Source: Rhodoferax sp. (lineage in GTDB: Bacteria > Pseudomonadota > Gammaproteobacteria > Burkholderiales > Burkholderiaceae_C). From it: a DNA stretch of 64,000 bases. The position numbers were made by a program, and so were the translations under genes. Shown here in pieces: positions 1 through 8,390 of this stretch. Location: the NCBI GenBank assembly GCA_003133245.1, contig PKWM01000022.1, positions 62,001 to 126,000 on the forward strand, read 5' to 3'. Below the pieces are notes generated by a model that was not told the DNA's origin, did no database searches, and was given only the letters and a program-made list of their open reading frames with translations. Within the stretch, counting starts at the first letter, position 1. The number at the start of each line of letters is the position of its first letter.

Positions 1-273
1 GACACATGGATCGGCCACGGTGTTGTCATCATGCCGGGAGTGCACATTGGCAATGGCGCGGTGGTTGGCAGCAACTCGGTCGTGACGAAAGATGTGCCGA
101 CCTATGCTATCGTCGCTGGCGCGGCGGCCAAGGTGATACGCCAACGCTTTCCAAAAGTGATTGCACAAGCCATTGAAGCAACCGCCTGGTGGGATTGGGA
201 TCACGACACGTTGACTGAACGCATGGCTGATTTTCGAGATTTACGGAACTTCCTTGCCAAATACGCGCCCTGA
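1..273 (+). CDS. CatB-like hexapeptide O-acetyltransferase, 3' end
   Basis: The frame is open from base 1, so the 5' part lies outside the window. The visible 90 residues show left-handed beta-helix hexapeptide repeats (WIGHGVVIMPGVHIGNGAVV) followed by GSNSVVTKDV and a P-x-YAIVAGAAAKVIRQRF segment. This is the usual C-terminal signature of the CatB/xenobiotic acetyltransferase type of the LbetaH family, cytoplasmic trimeric enzymes that acetylate a hydroxyl group using acetyl-CoA. The substrate (antibiotic, sugar or other) cannot be told from this end. It converges on the TonB-like gene that follows on the other strand. Confidence 0.85.
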   Translation, partial: DTWIGHGVVIMPGVHIGNGAVVGSNSVVTKDVPTYAIVAGAAAKVIRQRFPKVIAQAIEATAWWDWDHDTLTERMADFRDLRNFLAKYAP

Positions 274-313
274 GAGGTGGTGTGGCAGAACCCAGGACAC
301 CCATGCAGCCGTT

Positions 314-1225
314 TCAGTTCACACGCGAAATCCGGTCCAGTGTTGGCGTCTTCACGATGCCCTTGGCACGGAAATAAAGCTTGGCAACCACCGAATCAAT
401 TTCACCCGCCTGAACATTGCGGCCTTGCTGCAAAACCGTAAAGTTGTCGCCGCCGCTGGCCATGAAATTGTTCACTGTGATGCGGTAGGTTTTGTCCATT
501 TCAATCGGGATGCCGTGCAGCTTCATGGAGCCGGGCACGACGCGCTGCCCGCTGCTGGGCGCCGCGCCATCGGGTTGACTGGCATCCCAGCTGTAGACAT
601 CGCGTCGCACCGTAGCCAGCGCCGCATTGTCGAGCAAATTGGAATTGGAGGATTCAAGGATTCCCGCTTCGATCAGGCTGCCGGCGCGGGCCAGTGTGAA
701 CCAGACCTTGACCTTGCCTTGCGGACGCTGCTGGCTGGCAGCGCGGCCGGTCGGGAAACGCTTGATTGAATTGAGCATGGCCCGCACCCAACTGGCGTAT
801 TCGTTTTCCATTGAGGCGACCTGTGCCTTCTGGTGATCCGGTTCTGCTGCCGGTGCGGCAACAACCGGCAGTGTCGGTTTCATTGGGGCCTGGACTTCGC
901 TGGGTGGCAGCTCCACCGGACTGACGCTGGGAACTGGCAACGAATCGGAGCGCTGGATCGGCGGCGCGCTATCGGCTCTGGGTGCCTGTGGCTCAGCGGT
1001 CTTGATGAACTTGACCGGCGGTGGCGGTGGTGGCGGCGGAAGAAGAACTTCCTGAATGATCACGGCTTCCAGTGGCTCCTTGATCAGGTTCAGACCTTTG
1101 CGCGCCATGCCGGAAACCAGGGCGTAGCCCAACAACGCGTGCAATGTCAGCACGACGACCAAGCCTGTGACCCGACGGGATGGCTCCCTGGGTTCAAAGT
1201 GGTTTGGCATGCTGAGCGTATTCAT
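314..1225 (-). CDS. TonB-like protein fused to a 5'-nucleotidase C-terminal segment
   Basis: The 303-residue protein starts as a TonB energy transducer: one N-terminal membrane helix (about 19-40), a run of eight prolines (63-70), a Pro-rich periplasmic spacer, and the start of a TonB C-terminal domain (about 143-208, with VKVWFTLARAGSLIEAGILE and ALATVRR). Where the domain should continue it switches, near residue 209, to a sequence typical of the 5'-nucleotidase C-terminal domain: YSWDASQPDG, GQRV, then YRITVNNFMASGGDNFTV and a TLDRI end. No exbB, exbD or receptor gene is beside it. I infer a chimera made by deletion or recombination between a tonB-like gene and a 5'-nucleotidase gene. Whether it still transduces energy is unknown. 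Confidence 0.75.
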   Translation of the reverse strand: MNTLSMPNHFEPREPSRRVTGLVVVLTLHALLGYALVSGMARKGLNLIKEPLEAVIIQEVLLPPPPPPPPVKFIKTAEPQAPRADSAPPIQRSDSLPVPSVSPVELPPSEVQAPMKPTLPVVAAPAAEPDHQKAQVASMENEYASWVRAMLNSIKRFPTGRAASQQRPQGKVKVWFTLARAGSLIEAGILESSNSNLLDNAALATVRRDVYSWDASQPDGAAPSSGQRVVPGSMKLHGIPIEMDKTYRITVNNFMASGGDNFTVLQQGRNVQAGEIDSVVAKLYFRAKGIVKTPTLDRISRVN

Positions 1226-1472
1226 TGGATCAACTGCTACATGGCGGCTAACGCTTGAACAAAGTCACTTTGCATTGTGTTTTCCTTCGGATGGCGTGGC
1301 TGGTTCTGGCATCTGGCGTTGGTAGCATCACGTCAGTCAACACTGATGTCTTGATTGGCCGGAATGGTCGTCCCGCCACCAACATGCAGGTAATTTAAGC
1401 GGAGAAAATGACAACTTGACGACAAGGCAAACTGCTGAGCAGGGTTGCTAGCCTGCGGCAATGTGTCGGTGT

Positions 1473-1592
1473 CTAAGAATAAGTTTGGCGGCTCATCAGA
1501 CGTGAGCGTTGCAGTGCGAAAAATTCGAGCACGCCACAGGCAATACAAGCCGCAATGGTCATGATGAGAAAGATATTTTTCTTGTTTAACAT
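1473..1592 (-). CDS. possible small single-helix membrane protein
   Basis: An ATG-started frame of 39 codons on the minus strand reads MLNKKNIFLIMTIAACIACG then a short tail ending LMSRQTYS. It has a positively charged N-terminus, one strongly hydrophobic stretch (about 7-26) and a charged tail, the layout of a small inner-membrane protein. It lies in an otherwise gene-free stretch upstream of the TonB-like gene on the same strand. No family is recognised, so function is unknown; it could also be chance. Confidence 0.4.
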   Translation of the reverse strand: MLNKKNIFLIMTIAACIACGVLEFFALQRSRLMSRQTYS

Positions 1593-1751
1593 AGTGTAAG
1601 GCCAAGGGCTGATGGCAGCCAAGTTACATTGGTTCTATGACAGCTTTGTGTCAGTGCGAAATAACGACGCTGAGCGCGGTAAGAGTTGCAGGTCCTGAGC
1701 ATGTGACGCTAAGCTTGCGAGTGATGCTGTCAGCCTTCAACTTCTATTCCA

Positions 1752-2774
1752 TTGACAACTGTGACCCAAGCTAAACTGCCAGAACTCGATGCACTGGAGC
1801 GCATCATCGAATTGGGTGCAGCCTGGCTTGAAACACGCGTCGTCTGCAACGTGAATCTCTCGGGCGGCGTGGCCTATCCGGTACATGTCATCGCGTTGGG
1901 CAATCCCGCGCTTGACGTACCAGCCGTGGGCTATTTTGGCGGCGTTCACGGACTGGAGCGAATCGGCGCTGGCGTGGTGATTTCGTATCTGCAAAGCTTG
2001 GTCATGCGCTTGCAATGGGACAGCACCTTGCACCGGCAACTTGAATCGGTCCGTTTGGTCTTCATGCCCATCGTCAACCCGGGCGGCATGGCACTGGGCA
2101 CGCGGGCCAATCCCCATGGGGTGGACTTGATGAGGAATGCGCCGATTGAGGCGCAAGAGTCGGTGCCTTTTTTAGTTGGCGGGCAGCGCTTCAGCGCGGG
2201 CTTGCCCTGGTACCGCGGTGCCAAGGAGCAAGCGATGGAAATCGAGAATCAGGCCGTATGCGAGGTGGCGCGGGCTGAATTGCTATCGCGTCATTTCAGT
2301 CTGAGCGTTGATTGCCACTCTGGCTTTGGAAGCAGCGACCGTATCTGGTTCCCCTATGCGCATACGCGGGTGCCGATCACCCACCTGGCAGAGATGCACG
2401 CTCTCAAAAGTATTTTTGTCCAATCGCACAGTCACCACCGCTACATCATTGAGCCACAAAGTTTGCACTACCTCGCGCATGGTGACTTGTGGGATTACTT
2501 GTACCAGCAGTCATGTGCGCAAGTTGACAAAATATTTCTGCCGCTCACGTTAGAAATGGGTTCCTGGCTTTGGGTCAAGAAAAATCCACGCCAACTGTTT
2601 TCGCGTCACGGTATTTTCAATCCCTTGATTGAGCACCGGCAACAGCGTGTGCTGCGCCAGCACCAGTTGTTGTTGGACTTTTTGTCGCGTGCCGCTTGCG
2701 GCCATTCACTCTGGCTTCCCGGCGTCGAGACCCGCGCGCAACACCATGCACAGGCGCTACAGGACTGGTATTGA
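1752..2774 (+). CDS. M14-family zinc carboxypeptidase-like protein
   Basis: The 340-residue protein carries the M14 metallopeptidase layout. GGVHGLE (about 63-69) supplies the zinc-binding HxxE pair. NPHGVDLMRN (120-129) corresponds to the family's Arg-rich substrate loop, VDCHSG (186-191) gives the third zinc ligand, and LTLEMG (265-270) holds the likely catalytic Glu268. M14 enzymes hydrolyse C-terminal residues or amide bonds of peptides. No signal peptide is seen, so it is probably cytoplasmic. There is no ATG near the 5' end: TTG 1752 or GTG 1761 is the likely start, because an in-frame stop lies at 1722-1724. The alpha/beta hydrolase gene follows after 6 bases, suggesting co-transcription. 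Confidence 0.78.
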   Translation: MTTVTQAKLPELDALERIIELGAAWLETRVVCNVNLSGGVAYPVHVIALGNPALDVPAVGYFGGVHGLERIGAGVVISYLQSLVMRLQWDSTLHRQLESVRLVFMPIVNPGGMALGTRANPHGVDLMRNAPIEAQESVPFLVGGQRFSAGLPWYRGAKEQAMEIENQAVCEVARAELLSRHFSLSVDCHSGFGSSDRIWFPYAHTRVPITHLAEMHALKSIFVQSHSHHRYIIEPQSLHYLAHGDLWDYLYQQSCAQVDKIFLPLTLEMGSWLWVKKNPRQLFSRHGIFNPLIEHRQQRVLRQHQLLLDFLSRAACGHSLWLPGVETRAQHHAQALQDWY

Positions 2775-2780
2775 TTCACC

Positions 2781-3533
2781 ATGGGTAACTGGATATTTTT
2801 GCGCGGGTTGACACGGGAAAGCCGACACTGGGGCGACTTCGTTGCGCTATTTCAGCATACCCTACAGGCTGGTCAAGTGATGGCGCTGGATCTGCCGGGC
2901 AATGGCCGATTGAATCAACAGCGCAGCCCGCTTCAGGTGCATGACATGGTGGAGTACTGTCGTGCAGAACTCGCAGCGCGCCACCTTGCGCCGCCGTACC
3001 AGGTGCTAGCGATGTCGCTGGGCGCCATGGTGGCGCTCGCTTGGGCCGACGCCTACCCGCAAGAAATCAACGCCAATGTGCTCATCAGCACCAGTATGCG
3101 GCCCTTCAGTGCGTTTTACCAGCGCCTTCGGCCAGCCAATTATGCTGTCTTGTTGAAATTGATTGTGACGCACGCTGCACCTGTGCTGTGGGAGCGCACT
3201 ATTCTGCGTCTCACGGCCAACCAAACCAGTGAAGCCGTGTTGCCGCTCTGGCTGGCGCTGCACCGGGAACGTCCGGTATCACGCGTCAATGCCTTGCGCC
3301 AATTGATCGCCGCCACGCGTTTTCGTGCATCCAGACCCCGGCCTCTGACGCCGACCTTGCTATTGGCCAGCGTACAGGATCATCTGGTTTCAGTTGAATG
3401 TTCTGTCACCCTGGCGCGGGCTTGGCACTGTCCATTGGGGCTGCACCCTTCGGCCGGGCACGACATCCCGCTGGACGACGGACCCTGGGTTGCTGACCAA
3501 GTGCGCCAGTGGCAAATGGATGGTTTCAAATAG
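2781..3533 (+). CDS. alpha/beta hydrolase
   Basis: The 250-residue protein has the alpha/beta-hydrolase order: an oxyanion-region FLRGLTRESRHW near the N-terminus, the ALDLPGNG loop (35-42), the nucleophile elbow AMSLGAM with Ser79, an acidic VQDH loop and a C-terminal AGHDIP segment holding the catalytic His. Members hydrolyse esters, thioesters or amides; the substrate cannot be read from sequence. It begins 6 bases after the M14 peptidase gene, so the two probably act in one route. A short hairpin lies about 240 bases downstream. Confidence 0.8.
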   Translation: MGNWIFLRGLTRESRHWGDFVALFQHTLQAGQVMALDLPGNGRLNQQRSPLQVHDMVEYCRAELAARHLAPPYQVLAMSLGAMVALAWADAYPQEINANVLISTSMRPFSAFYQRLRPANYAVLLKLIVTHAAPVLWERTILRLTANQTSEAVLPLWLALHRERPVSRVNALRQLIAATRFRASRPRPLTPTLLLASVQDHLVSVECSVTLARAWHCPLGLHPSAGHDIPLDDGPWVADQVRQWQMDGFK

Positions 3534-3774
3534 TGGATGTTCAAGCAATGCCTGGCAAATATCCCCTGATTTTTTTGGCGTTGCCGCTTTTCAACAGTGA
3601 AGCGCATGAACCACAAGTCTGTGCTGCCACAATCAGCGAATTAAGATTTGTTGCCGACGATCAGACATTCCCCTTGAAGTGAATCTTCCAAATGTCTATG
3701 GTCCCAAAGGTCACAAACAATATTTCGCAAAAGTGCGTGGGCTGCAGATGGGCTATTTCTGGGCTACAAAACAA

Positions 3775-3797
3775 AACGCCAACATTAAGTTGGCGTT
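3775..3797. terminator. hairpin, possible terminator
   Basis: A perfect 9-bp inverted repeat (AACGCCAAC / GTTGGCGTT) with a 5-base loop lies between the convergent hydrolase and PIN genes. It could end transcripts from either side. The T-run after it is short, so termination is only plausible. The remainder of 3534-3849 shows no other gene. Confidence 0.4.
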
Positions 3798-3822
3798 TGC
3801 TTACGGGAATAGCCCCGTATTT

Positions 3823-3848
3823 ATTGGTTGCGCGAGTAGGATTTGACC
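3823..3848 (-). other. tRNA 3'-end-like relic
   Basis: Read on the minus strand these 26 bases resemble the T-arm and acceptor end of a tRNA, a T-loop-like TCAAATC followed by CTACTCGCGCAACCA. The rest of a tRNA is absent. Such pieces are left by elements that recombine at tRNA genes. The match is by eye and short. Confidence 0.25.
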
Positions 3849-3849
3849 A

Positions 3850-4287
3850 CTATTCAGCGGGGCCTTCATGAGCCACCGTCAAAAACGGATTGACGATGCG
3901 CAGCCTGCCGCCCACCAGTTGGTTGTGTTGCAGGTCTTCGGTGTAGATCACGTCGGAGCCAGCTTGCAGGGCAGCGGCCAGCACCAGGCTGTCGTAGAAA
4001 CTGTAGTGGGTCTCATTTTGCAGGTCGAATGCAGCGTTGATCAATGCAGGGCTGGATGAAACCCGATTGAGTGGCTGCATGGCGGCATCGATGAACTGTT
4101 TGCATTCATCGGTGCTGAAGCATTGCACAAACTTGCGCGTAGCCACGTTGACAAACTCCTGAATAACCTGGTAACTGATGCAGCCCAAATGGCTGGCTAG
4201 GGCTTGTTCCAGCAATTGCAGAGCCCTCTGTTTTTTGAGTGGCTCACTGGCCAGCAGCGCATAGACGAAGATTGCAGATAGTAGCAA
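3850..4287 (-). pseudogene. PIN-domain (VapC-like) toxin lacking its first catalytic Asp
   Basis: The frame encodes most of a PIN ribonuclease: IFVYALLASEP, CISYQVIQEFVNVATRKF (conserved Glu), SFYDSLVLAAALQAGSDV (conserved Asp) and YTEDLQH. PIN toxins cleave RNA using three or four clustered acidic residues, the first in an N-terminal DTN motif. Here the sequence before IFVY reads LLLSA, so that Asp is missing. The reading frame continues upstream only into the 3' end of the CoA-ligase gene; TTG 4287 is the sole reasonable start. No antitoxin gene is adjacent. I read it as a 5'-truncated, probably inactive toxin gene. Confidence 0.7.
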
Positions 4288-4300
4288 CCTCTGCGGGTTT

Positions 4301-5827
4301 TCACGCCGCCGCAGTTTCACTTTCGAGCGCAGCTTCGTGCAGGGCTGGCAGGCGCGCACGCTGCAATTTGCCGGTGGCCGTCAAGGGCAGCGCTTCGACC
4401 CAATGCACCCAGCGTGGGCGGCGGTAGTTTGGCAAGTCGGCAATGCCCTGGTTGATGCGCTCGGCGGCAACGGGTTGCTGATCCGGTGCCGCGCTGACCA
4501 GCAGCGCTAGCGCTGTCAGGCCGTCCGTCGTGCGCACCCCGACGCAGGCGATTTGCGCCACACTGCTGCCAGCGGCGCTGCCGAGCGCCTGCTCAACCCA
4601 TAGCGTGCTGACCCAGCGTCCGTTGATCTTGAGCATGTCGTCATTGCGACCGGCAAATTCGAGCTGGCCATTAGCGTGGCGCAAAAACATATCGCCTGGG
4701 CAATACCAGCCATCCTCAAAACCATCGGCCTGCGCTTGCGGGCGCTGCCAGTAACCCAGCGCATTGGTCGCGCTTTTGAGCCAGAGGCGCTGCGGCAGGG
4801 CGGCATCAACGCCGTCCGCGTACCGAACTTGCGTATCAGGCGTAGGCCGCAACAGCCCATCGTTGCGCTCGCTGTAGAGCATCAGGCACAGCGTTTCGGA
4901 AGTGCCATAGCCGCTCACGATGCCCAGGCCGGTGGCTTCAATCCAGGCCTGGCGCACGCTGGCGGGCAAGGATTCTCCGGCGGAAACAAAATGGCGGATG
5001 CCTTGATTGCGGAGTTGCGCGGCAACACCGCTTTGCAGCAGCTTGCTGTACAGGGTAGGCACGCTAAACAGCAGCGTGGGCCGGTGCTGCTTCACCATCT
5101 CTTGCACGCGTGCAGGCGTGGGCCACTCGCGGTCCAGAATCACCGTGGCACCGGCGCGCAAACCGGCAAACAGGCTGTTGCCCAGCGCATAGGCAAAGAA
5201 CAATTTGGAGCTGGCATAGAGGCGGTCGGCGGCATCCAGCTTGAGAATGCCGGCAGCAAAGGAATGCGCTTGCAGCACGACGCGCTGCGCGTGAATCACG
5301 CCCTTGGAGGCACCGGTGGTGCCCGAGGTGCCAATCCACAGCGCGGGCGCCTCACTGCTCCGCAATACCGCCTCCATCTCACCGGCTTGGTTCAAGCGCT
5401 GCGTCCAGTCCGATGCATCGTCAGCGCTAACGATCAGAGTCGGCGCTGGCGCCATGTCAGACAGCACCGGCGACAAAGCCGCCACACTGTCTTCTTCGCA
5501 CCAGATGAAGCGCACTTCACTCTCGGCCAGAATGAGAGTGAACTCCGGCATGCCCAAGCGCGGGTTGACACCAATGGCCACGCCGCCAGCCCAGATCACG
5601 CCCAGGTAAGCCACCACCCAGTCGATGCTGTCGGGCGCAAAGACGATGACGCGCTGGCCGCGCTGCAAGCCCAGCGCCTGCCAGGTGCCGCCGGCTTGGC
5701 GCACGCGCTGGCGTAGCGCAGCATAGCTCAGCCGCTCAAGGCCACATTCCAGCGCGATCGCTGTCGGCGCTCCGTTTTGCAGCAGGGTTTGGGCGGCGTT
5801 CATGTCGGGATCAATTTTCATAATCAT
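4301..5827 (-). CDS. benzoate-CoA-ligase-type acyl-CoA synthetase
   Basis: A 508-residue AMP-forming ligase of the ANL superfamily. It activates a carboxylic acid to its acyl-adenylate and then CoA thioester. The P-loop-like LWIGTSGTTGASKG, the SAGESLP and GYGTSE core motifs, GDMF and the C-terminal hinge GRNDDMLKINGRWVS are all present, with a final PLTATGKLQR segment holding the catalytic Lys. SSKLFFAYALGN is characteristic of the benzoate-CoA ligase group, so an aromatic acid is the likely substrate. Start chosen at ATG 5827; ATG 5821 is equally possible. It follows five transporter genes on the same strand, which suggests uptake coupled to activation. Confidence 0.82.
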   Translation of the reverse strand: MIMKIDPDMNAAQTLLQNGAPTAIALECGLERLSYAALRQRVRQAGGTWQALGLQRGQRVIVFAPDSIDWVVAYLGVIWAGGVAIGVNPRLGMPEFTLILAESEVRFIWCEEDSVAALSPVLSDMAPAPTLIVSADDASDWTQRLNQAGEMEAVLRSSEAPALWIGTSGTTGASKGVIHAQRVVLQAHSFAAGILKLDAADRLYASSKLFFAYALGNSLFAGLRAGATVILDREWPTPARVQEMVKQHRPTLLFSVPTLYSKLLQSGVAAQLRNQGIRHFVSAGESLPASVRQAWIEATGLGIVSGYGTSETLCLMLYSERNDGLLRPTPDTQVRYADGVDAALPQRLWLKSATNALGYWQRPQAQADGFEDGWYCPGDMFLRHANGQLEFAGRNDDMLKINGRWVSTLWVEQALGSAAGSSVAQIACVGVRTTDGLTALALLVSAAPDQQPVAAERINQGIADLPNYRRPRWVHWVEALPLTATGKLQRARLPALHEAALESETAAA

Positions 5828-5903
5828 TTTGTTTGTTTCGTGCTGGAATAGCAGTTTCCTGCATAGCTCCAAATAGTGGTAATAACAGTTAAGGTTTTTT
5901 GAT

Positions 5904-6611
5904 TCATGTCGGCGGTTGTATCCGCACCCCGACCCATTTTTCCAATACGCTCAGGTCGGCTAGCAGATCGGTGCTGGCCGCTTCGTGCACCACTCGGCCC
6001 CGCTCCAGCACAATGCCGCGATGCGTCAGCAGCAACGCCTGTTCGACATGCTGCTCCACCAAGATTATCGACTGCCCTTCATGGCGCACCATCCGTTCGA
6101 TTGCGGCGCACAATTCTTCGACCAGAACCGGTGCCAAGCCTTCCAGCGGCTCATCGAGCAGCAGCAGTTTCGGATTCAGCATCAGCGCGCGCCCAATCGC
6201 CAGCATTTGTTGTTCACCCCCCGACAATTCATCACCGAAATTTTTTCTTCGTTCTTGCAGACGCGGGAAAAGCGCGTAGACCGCCTTCAAATTCCATTGG
6301 CCCGGCAAGGCCGTGACGCTGAGGTTTTCTTCCACGGTAAGCGACGGGAATATCTCACGCTCCTGCGGCACCCAGCCAAGTCCGGCTCGAGCACGCGCAT
6401 GCAACGGCACTTTGAGCAAGTCCTGATTGTGCCAGCGTATTGAGCCGCGCCGCACCCTGACATGGCCCATAATTGTTAAAAGCAAGGTGCTCTTGCCGAC
6501 GCCGTTGCGCCCCAGAAGTGCCGCGCTCTCGCCCTCGCCGATGGTCAGAGAACAGTCGTCGAGTACGGTCGCGTCACTGTAGCCGGCAAAGATGTGTTCA
6601 AGTTTCAGCAT
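5904..6611 (-). CDS. livF: branched-chain-type ABC transporter ATPase LivF
   Basis: A 235-residue ABC ATPase with Walker A GRNGVGKST, signature LSGGEQQMLAIGRAL, Walker B LLLLDEP and the LEGLAP loop typical of LivF. It powers import together with LivG on the inner face of the membrane. ATG 6611 is chosen because the conserved LKLEHIFAGY start follows directly and the preceding livG stop ends one base upstream. It is the fifth gene of the importer operon. The substrate is probably an aromatic acid rather than leucine, given the downstream CoA ligase. Confidence 0.88.
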   Translation of the reverse strand: MLKLEHIFAGYSDATVLDDCSLTIGEGESAALLGRNGVGKSTLLLTIMGHVRVRRGSIRWHNQDLLKVPLHARARAGLGWVPQEREIFPSLTVEENLSVTALPGQWNLKAVYALFPRLQERRKNFGDELSGGEQQMLAIGRALMLNPKLLLLDEPLEGLAPVLVEELCAAIERMVRHEGQSIILVEQHVEQALLLTHRGIVLERGRVVHEAASTDLLADLSVLEKWVGVRIQPPT

Positions 6612-6612
6612 C

Positions 6613-7371
6613 TCAATTTCTTTTGCCAAGATAGACTTCGCGCACGCGCGCATCGGCCGCGATCTCGGTCGGCGTCCCGGTCATCAATTCAGCGCCGCTG
6701 ACCAGCACGGTGATGCGATCTGCAAAGCGGAACACCAGGCTCATGTCGTGGTCGATAAGCAAAATGCTGATGTCCTTCGACAATGCGCCCAACACCTCGA
6801 ACAATTCATCGCTCTCGCCCTCGGGCACGCCGGCCGCCGGCTCATCGAGCAGCAAGACCCTGGGCCGCGCCGCCAGCGCCAGCGCGATTTCGAGCAAGCG
6901 CTGTTTTCCGTAGGCCAGTGCGTGCGTCTGGACCAGACAGTCCCGCGCCAGACTGAGTTGTTCCAGCAGTGCATACGCTTCATCGATTTCGGCGCGGCGC
7001 CGCGACAATCGGAAGAAACGCCGTTGCAGCAAAGTCAAGTGCGTCCGCTCGCGCTCGCAGATGACGTTAGTGACGGCTTCCAGCGGCGTCAGTTGCGGGA
7101 ACAAGGTGTTGATTTGAAACGTGCGCGACAAGCCGCGCGCAACGCGCTCATTTTGCGTCATGCGAGTGATATCGACGCCGTCGAGCCAGACTGATCCGCC
7201 CGATGGCCGCAAGACGCCAGTGAGCTGATTTATCAGCGTGGTCTTGCCGGCTCCGTTCGGACCGATCAAAGCATGGCGCGCGCCGGCTGCCAGCGACAGG
7301 TTCAGGTTCTGCGTGACGGCGAGTCCGCCGAATGACTTGCACAGGGCGCGGGTTTCCAGCATGGCGTTCAT
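6613..7371 (-). CDS. livG: branched-chain-type ABC transporter ATPase LivG
   Basis: A 252-residue ABC ATPase. Walker A is GPNGAGKTT, the signature is AYGKQRLLEIALAL (a LivG-style variant of LSGGQ), Walker B is VLLLDEPAAG, and the LivG C-terminal tail EVYLGKRN is present. It pairs with LivF as the ATPase dimer of a HAAT-family importer. Its ATG overlaps the livM stop by 4 bases, so translation is probably coupled. Confidence 0.88.
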   Translation of the reverse strand: MNAMLETRALCKSFGGLAVTQNLNLSLAAGARHALIGPNGAGKTTLINQLTGVLRPSGGSVWLDGVDITRMTQNERVARGLSRTFQINTLFPQLTPLEAVTNVICERERTHLTLLQRRFFRLSRRRAEIDEAYALLEQLSLARDCLVQTHALAYGKQRLLEIALALAARPRVLLLDEPAAGVPEGESDELFEVLGALSKDISILLIDHDMSLVFRFADRITVLVSGAELMTGTPTEIAADARVREVYLGKRN

Positions 7372-8390
7372 GCGCGCTCCCGCTTGCGCAATCGGGTCAA
7401 TAGCAGCAAGAGGCGCCCCAAGCCGCCAAGAATGCCGCCGCGCAAATACAGCGTCATCACGATCAGCAAGATGCCAAGCCAGAACAGCCAGTATTGCGCG
7501 TTCAGGTCAGCGAGCCTATCCTGCGCCAACAGGAATGCCGCAGCGCCGATGAAGCCGCCATACAAGGTCGCGGTGCCGCCGATGATCAGCATGATCAACA
7601 AATCGGCCGAACGCTGAAAACTCAGTACGTCGATGCCGACGAACTGCGTGGTTTGCGTGAGCAGTGCACCGGCGACGCCGGCGATCAGCGCCGCGAAAGT
7701 GTAGATGTTGGTCAGGCGCGCTCTGACCGGAATGCCGATGGCCCGTGCCCGCGTTTGGTTTTCGCGGACGCTGCGCAGCGAAAGCCCGTACGGCGCATGC
7801 ATCAGCGCCCGGGCCAGGACAAACATCAGGAAAGAAATGCCGAGCACATACAAATAAGCGGTTTTGCCGTACAGGTCGAATTTGAAGAAGCCGAACAATT
7901 TGCTCATTTCTATGCCCTGCATCCCATCCACGCCTCCGGTGAGGGTGGTGGCGCGGTTCACCAATTCGTACAGCAGCAGGCCGATGCCGAGCGTAATCAT
8001 CAGGCGCGTCAGATCGCTTCCGCGCAAGACGATGAAGCTGGTCAGGTAGCCAACGATAGCTGCGGCCATGCCCGCGACCAGTAGCCCGGTCAGCGGTTCT
8101 TGCCAGCCATACTTGGCGAGGAAACCCGCGACATAGGCCCCAACCCCGAAGAATGCCGCGTGGCCTAACGTGACGATACCGGCATAGCCGAGTATGAGGT
8201 CGAGCGACAGCGCGAACAGACCGGTAATCAGAATTTGGCTGGCGAATACCAGACTGGTTGGAAACGCAAAATAGACGCCGAGCAGTGCCAGCCAGAATCC
8301 GATTTCAACCGGTTTCCAGCGCTCGCGCGCCTGCAAGGCTGCAAGGTGGCGCGCCGCGCCGGAGGGTGGATTGCCTCGAAGCACGCTCAT
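7368..8390 (-). CDS. livM: branched-chain-type ABC transporter permease LivM
   Basis: A 340-residue polytopic membrane protein with about nine hydrophobic segments and the LivM hallmarks LDLILGYAGIVTLGHAAFFG, YLTSFIVLRGSDL and SLRSVRENQTRARAIGI (the cytoplasmic coupling loop). It forms the inner-membrane channel with LivH. It overlaps livH upstream and livG downstream by 4 bases each. Confidence 0.88.
   Translation of the reverse strand: MSVLRGNPPSGAARHLAALQARERWKPVEIGFWLALLGVYFAFPTSLVFASQILITGLFALSLDLILGYAGIVTLGHAAFFGVGAYVAGFLAKYGWQEPLTGLLVAGMAAAIVGYLTSFIVLRGSDLTRLMITLGIGLLLYELVNRATTLTGGVDGMQGIEMSKLFGFFKFDLYGKTAYLYVLGISFLMFVLARALMHAPYGLSLRSVRENQTRARAIGIPVRARLTNIYTFAALIAGVAGALLTQTTQFVGIDVLSFQRSADLLIMLIIGGTATLYGGFIGAAAFLLAQDRLADLNAQYWLFWLGILLIVMTLYLRGGILGGLGRLLLLLTRLRKRERA

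Noticed and set aside
4676-5716. 346-codon plus-strand frame opposite the CoA-ligase gene
   Set aside because: It is the antisense of a well-supported enzyme gene; the long open frame results from high GC codon bias.
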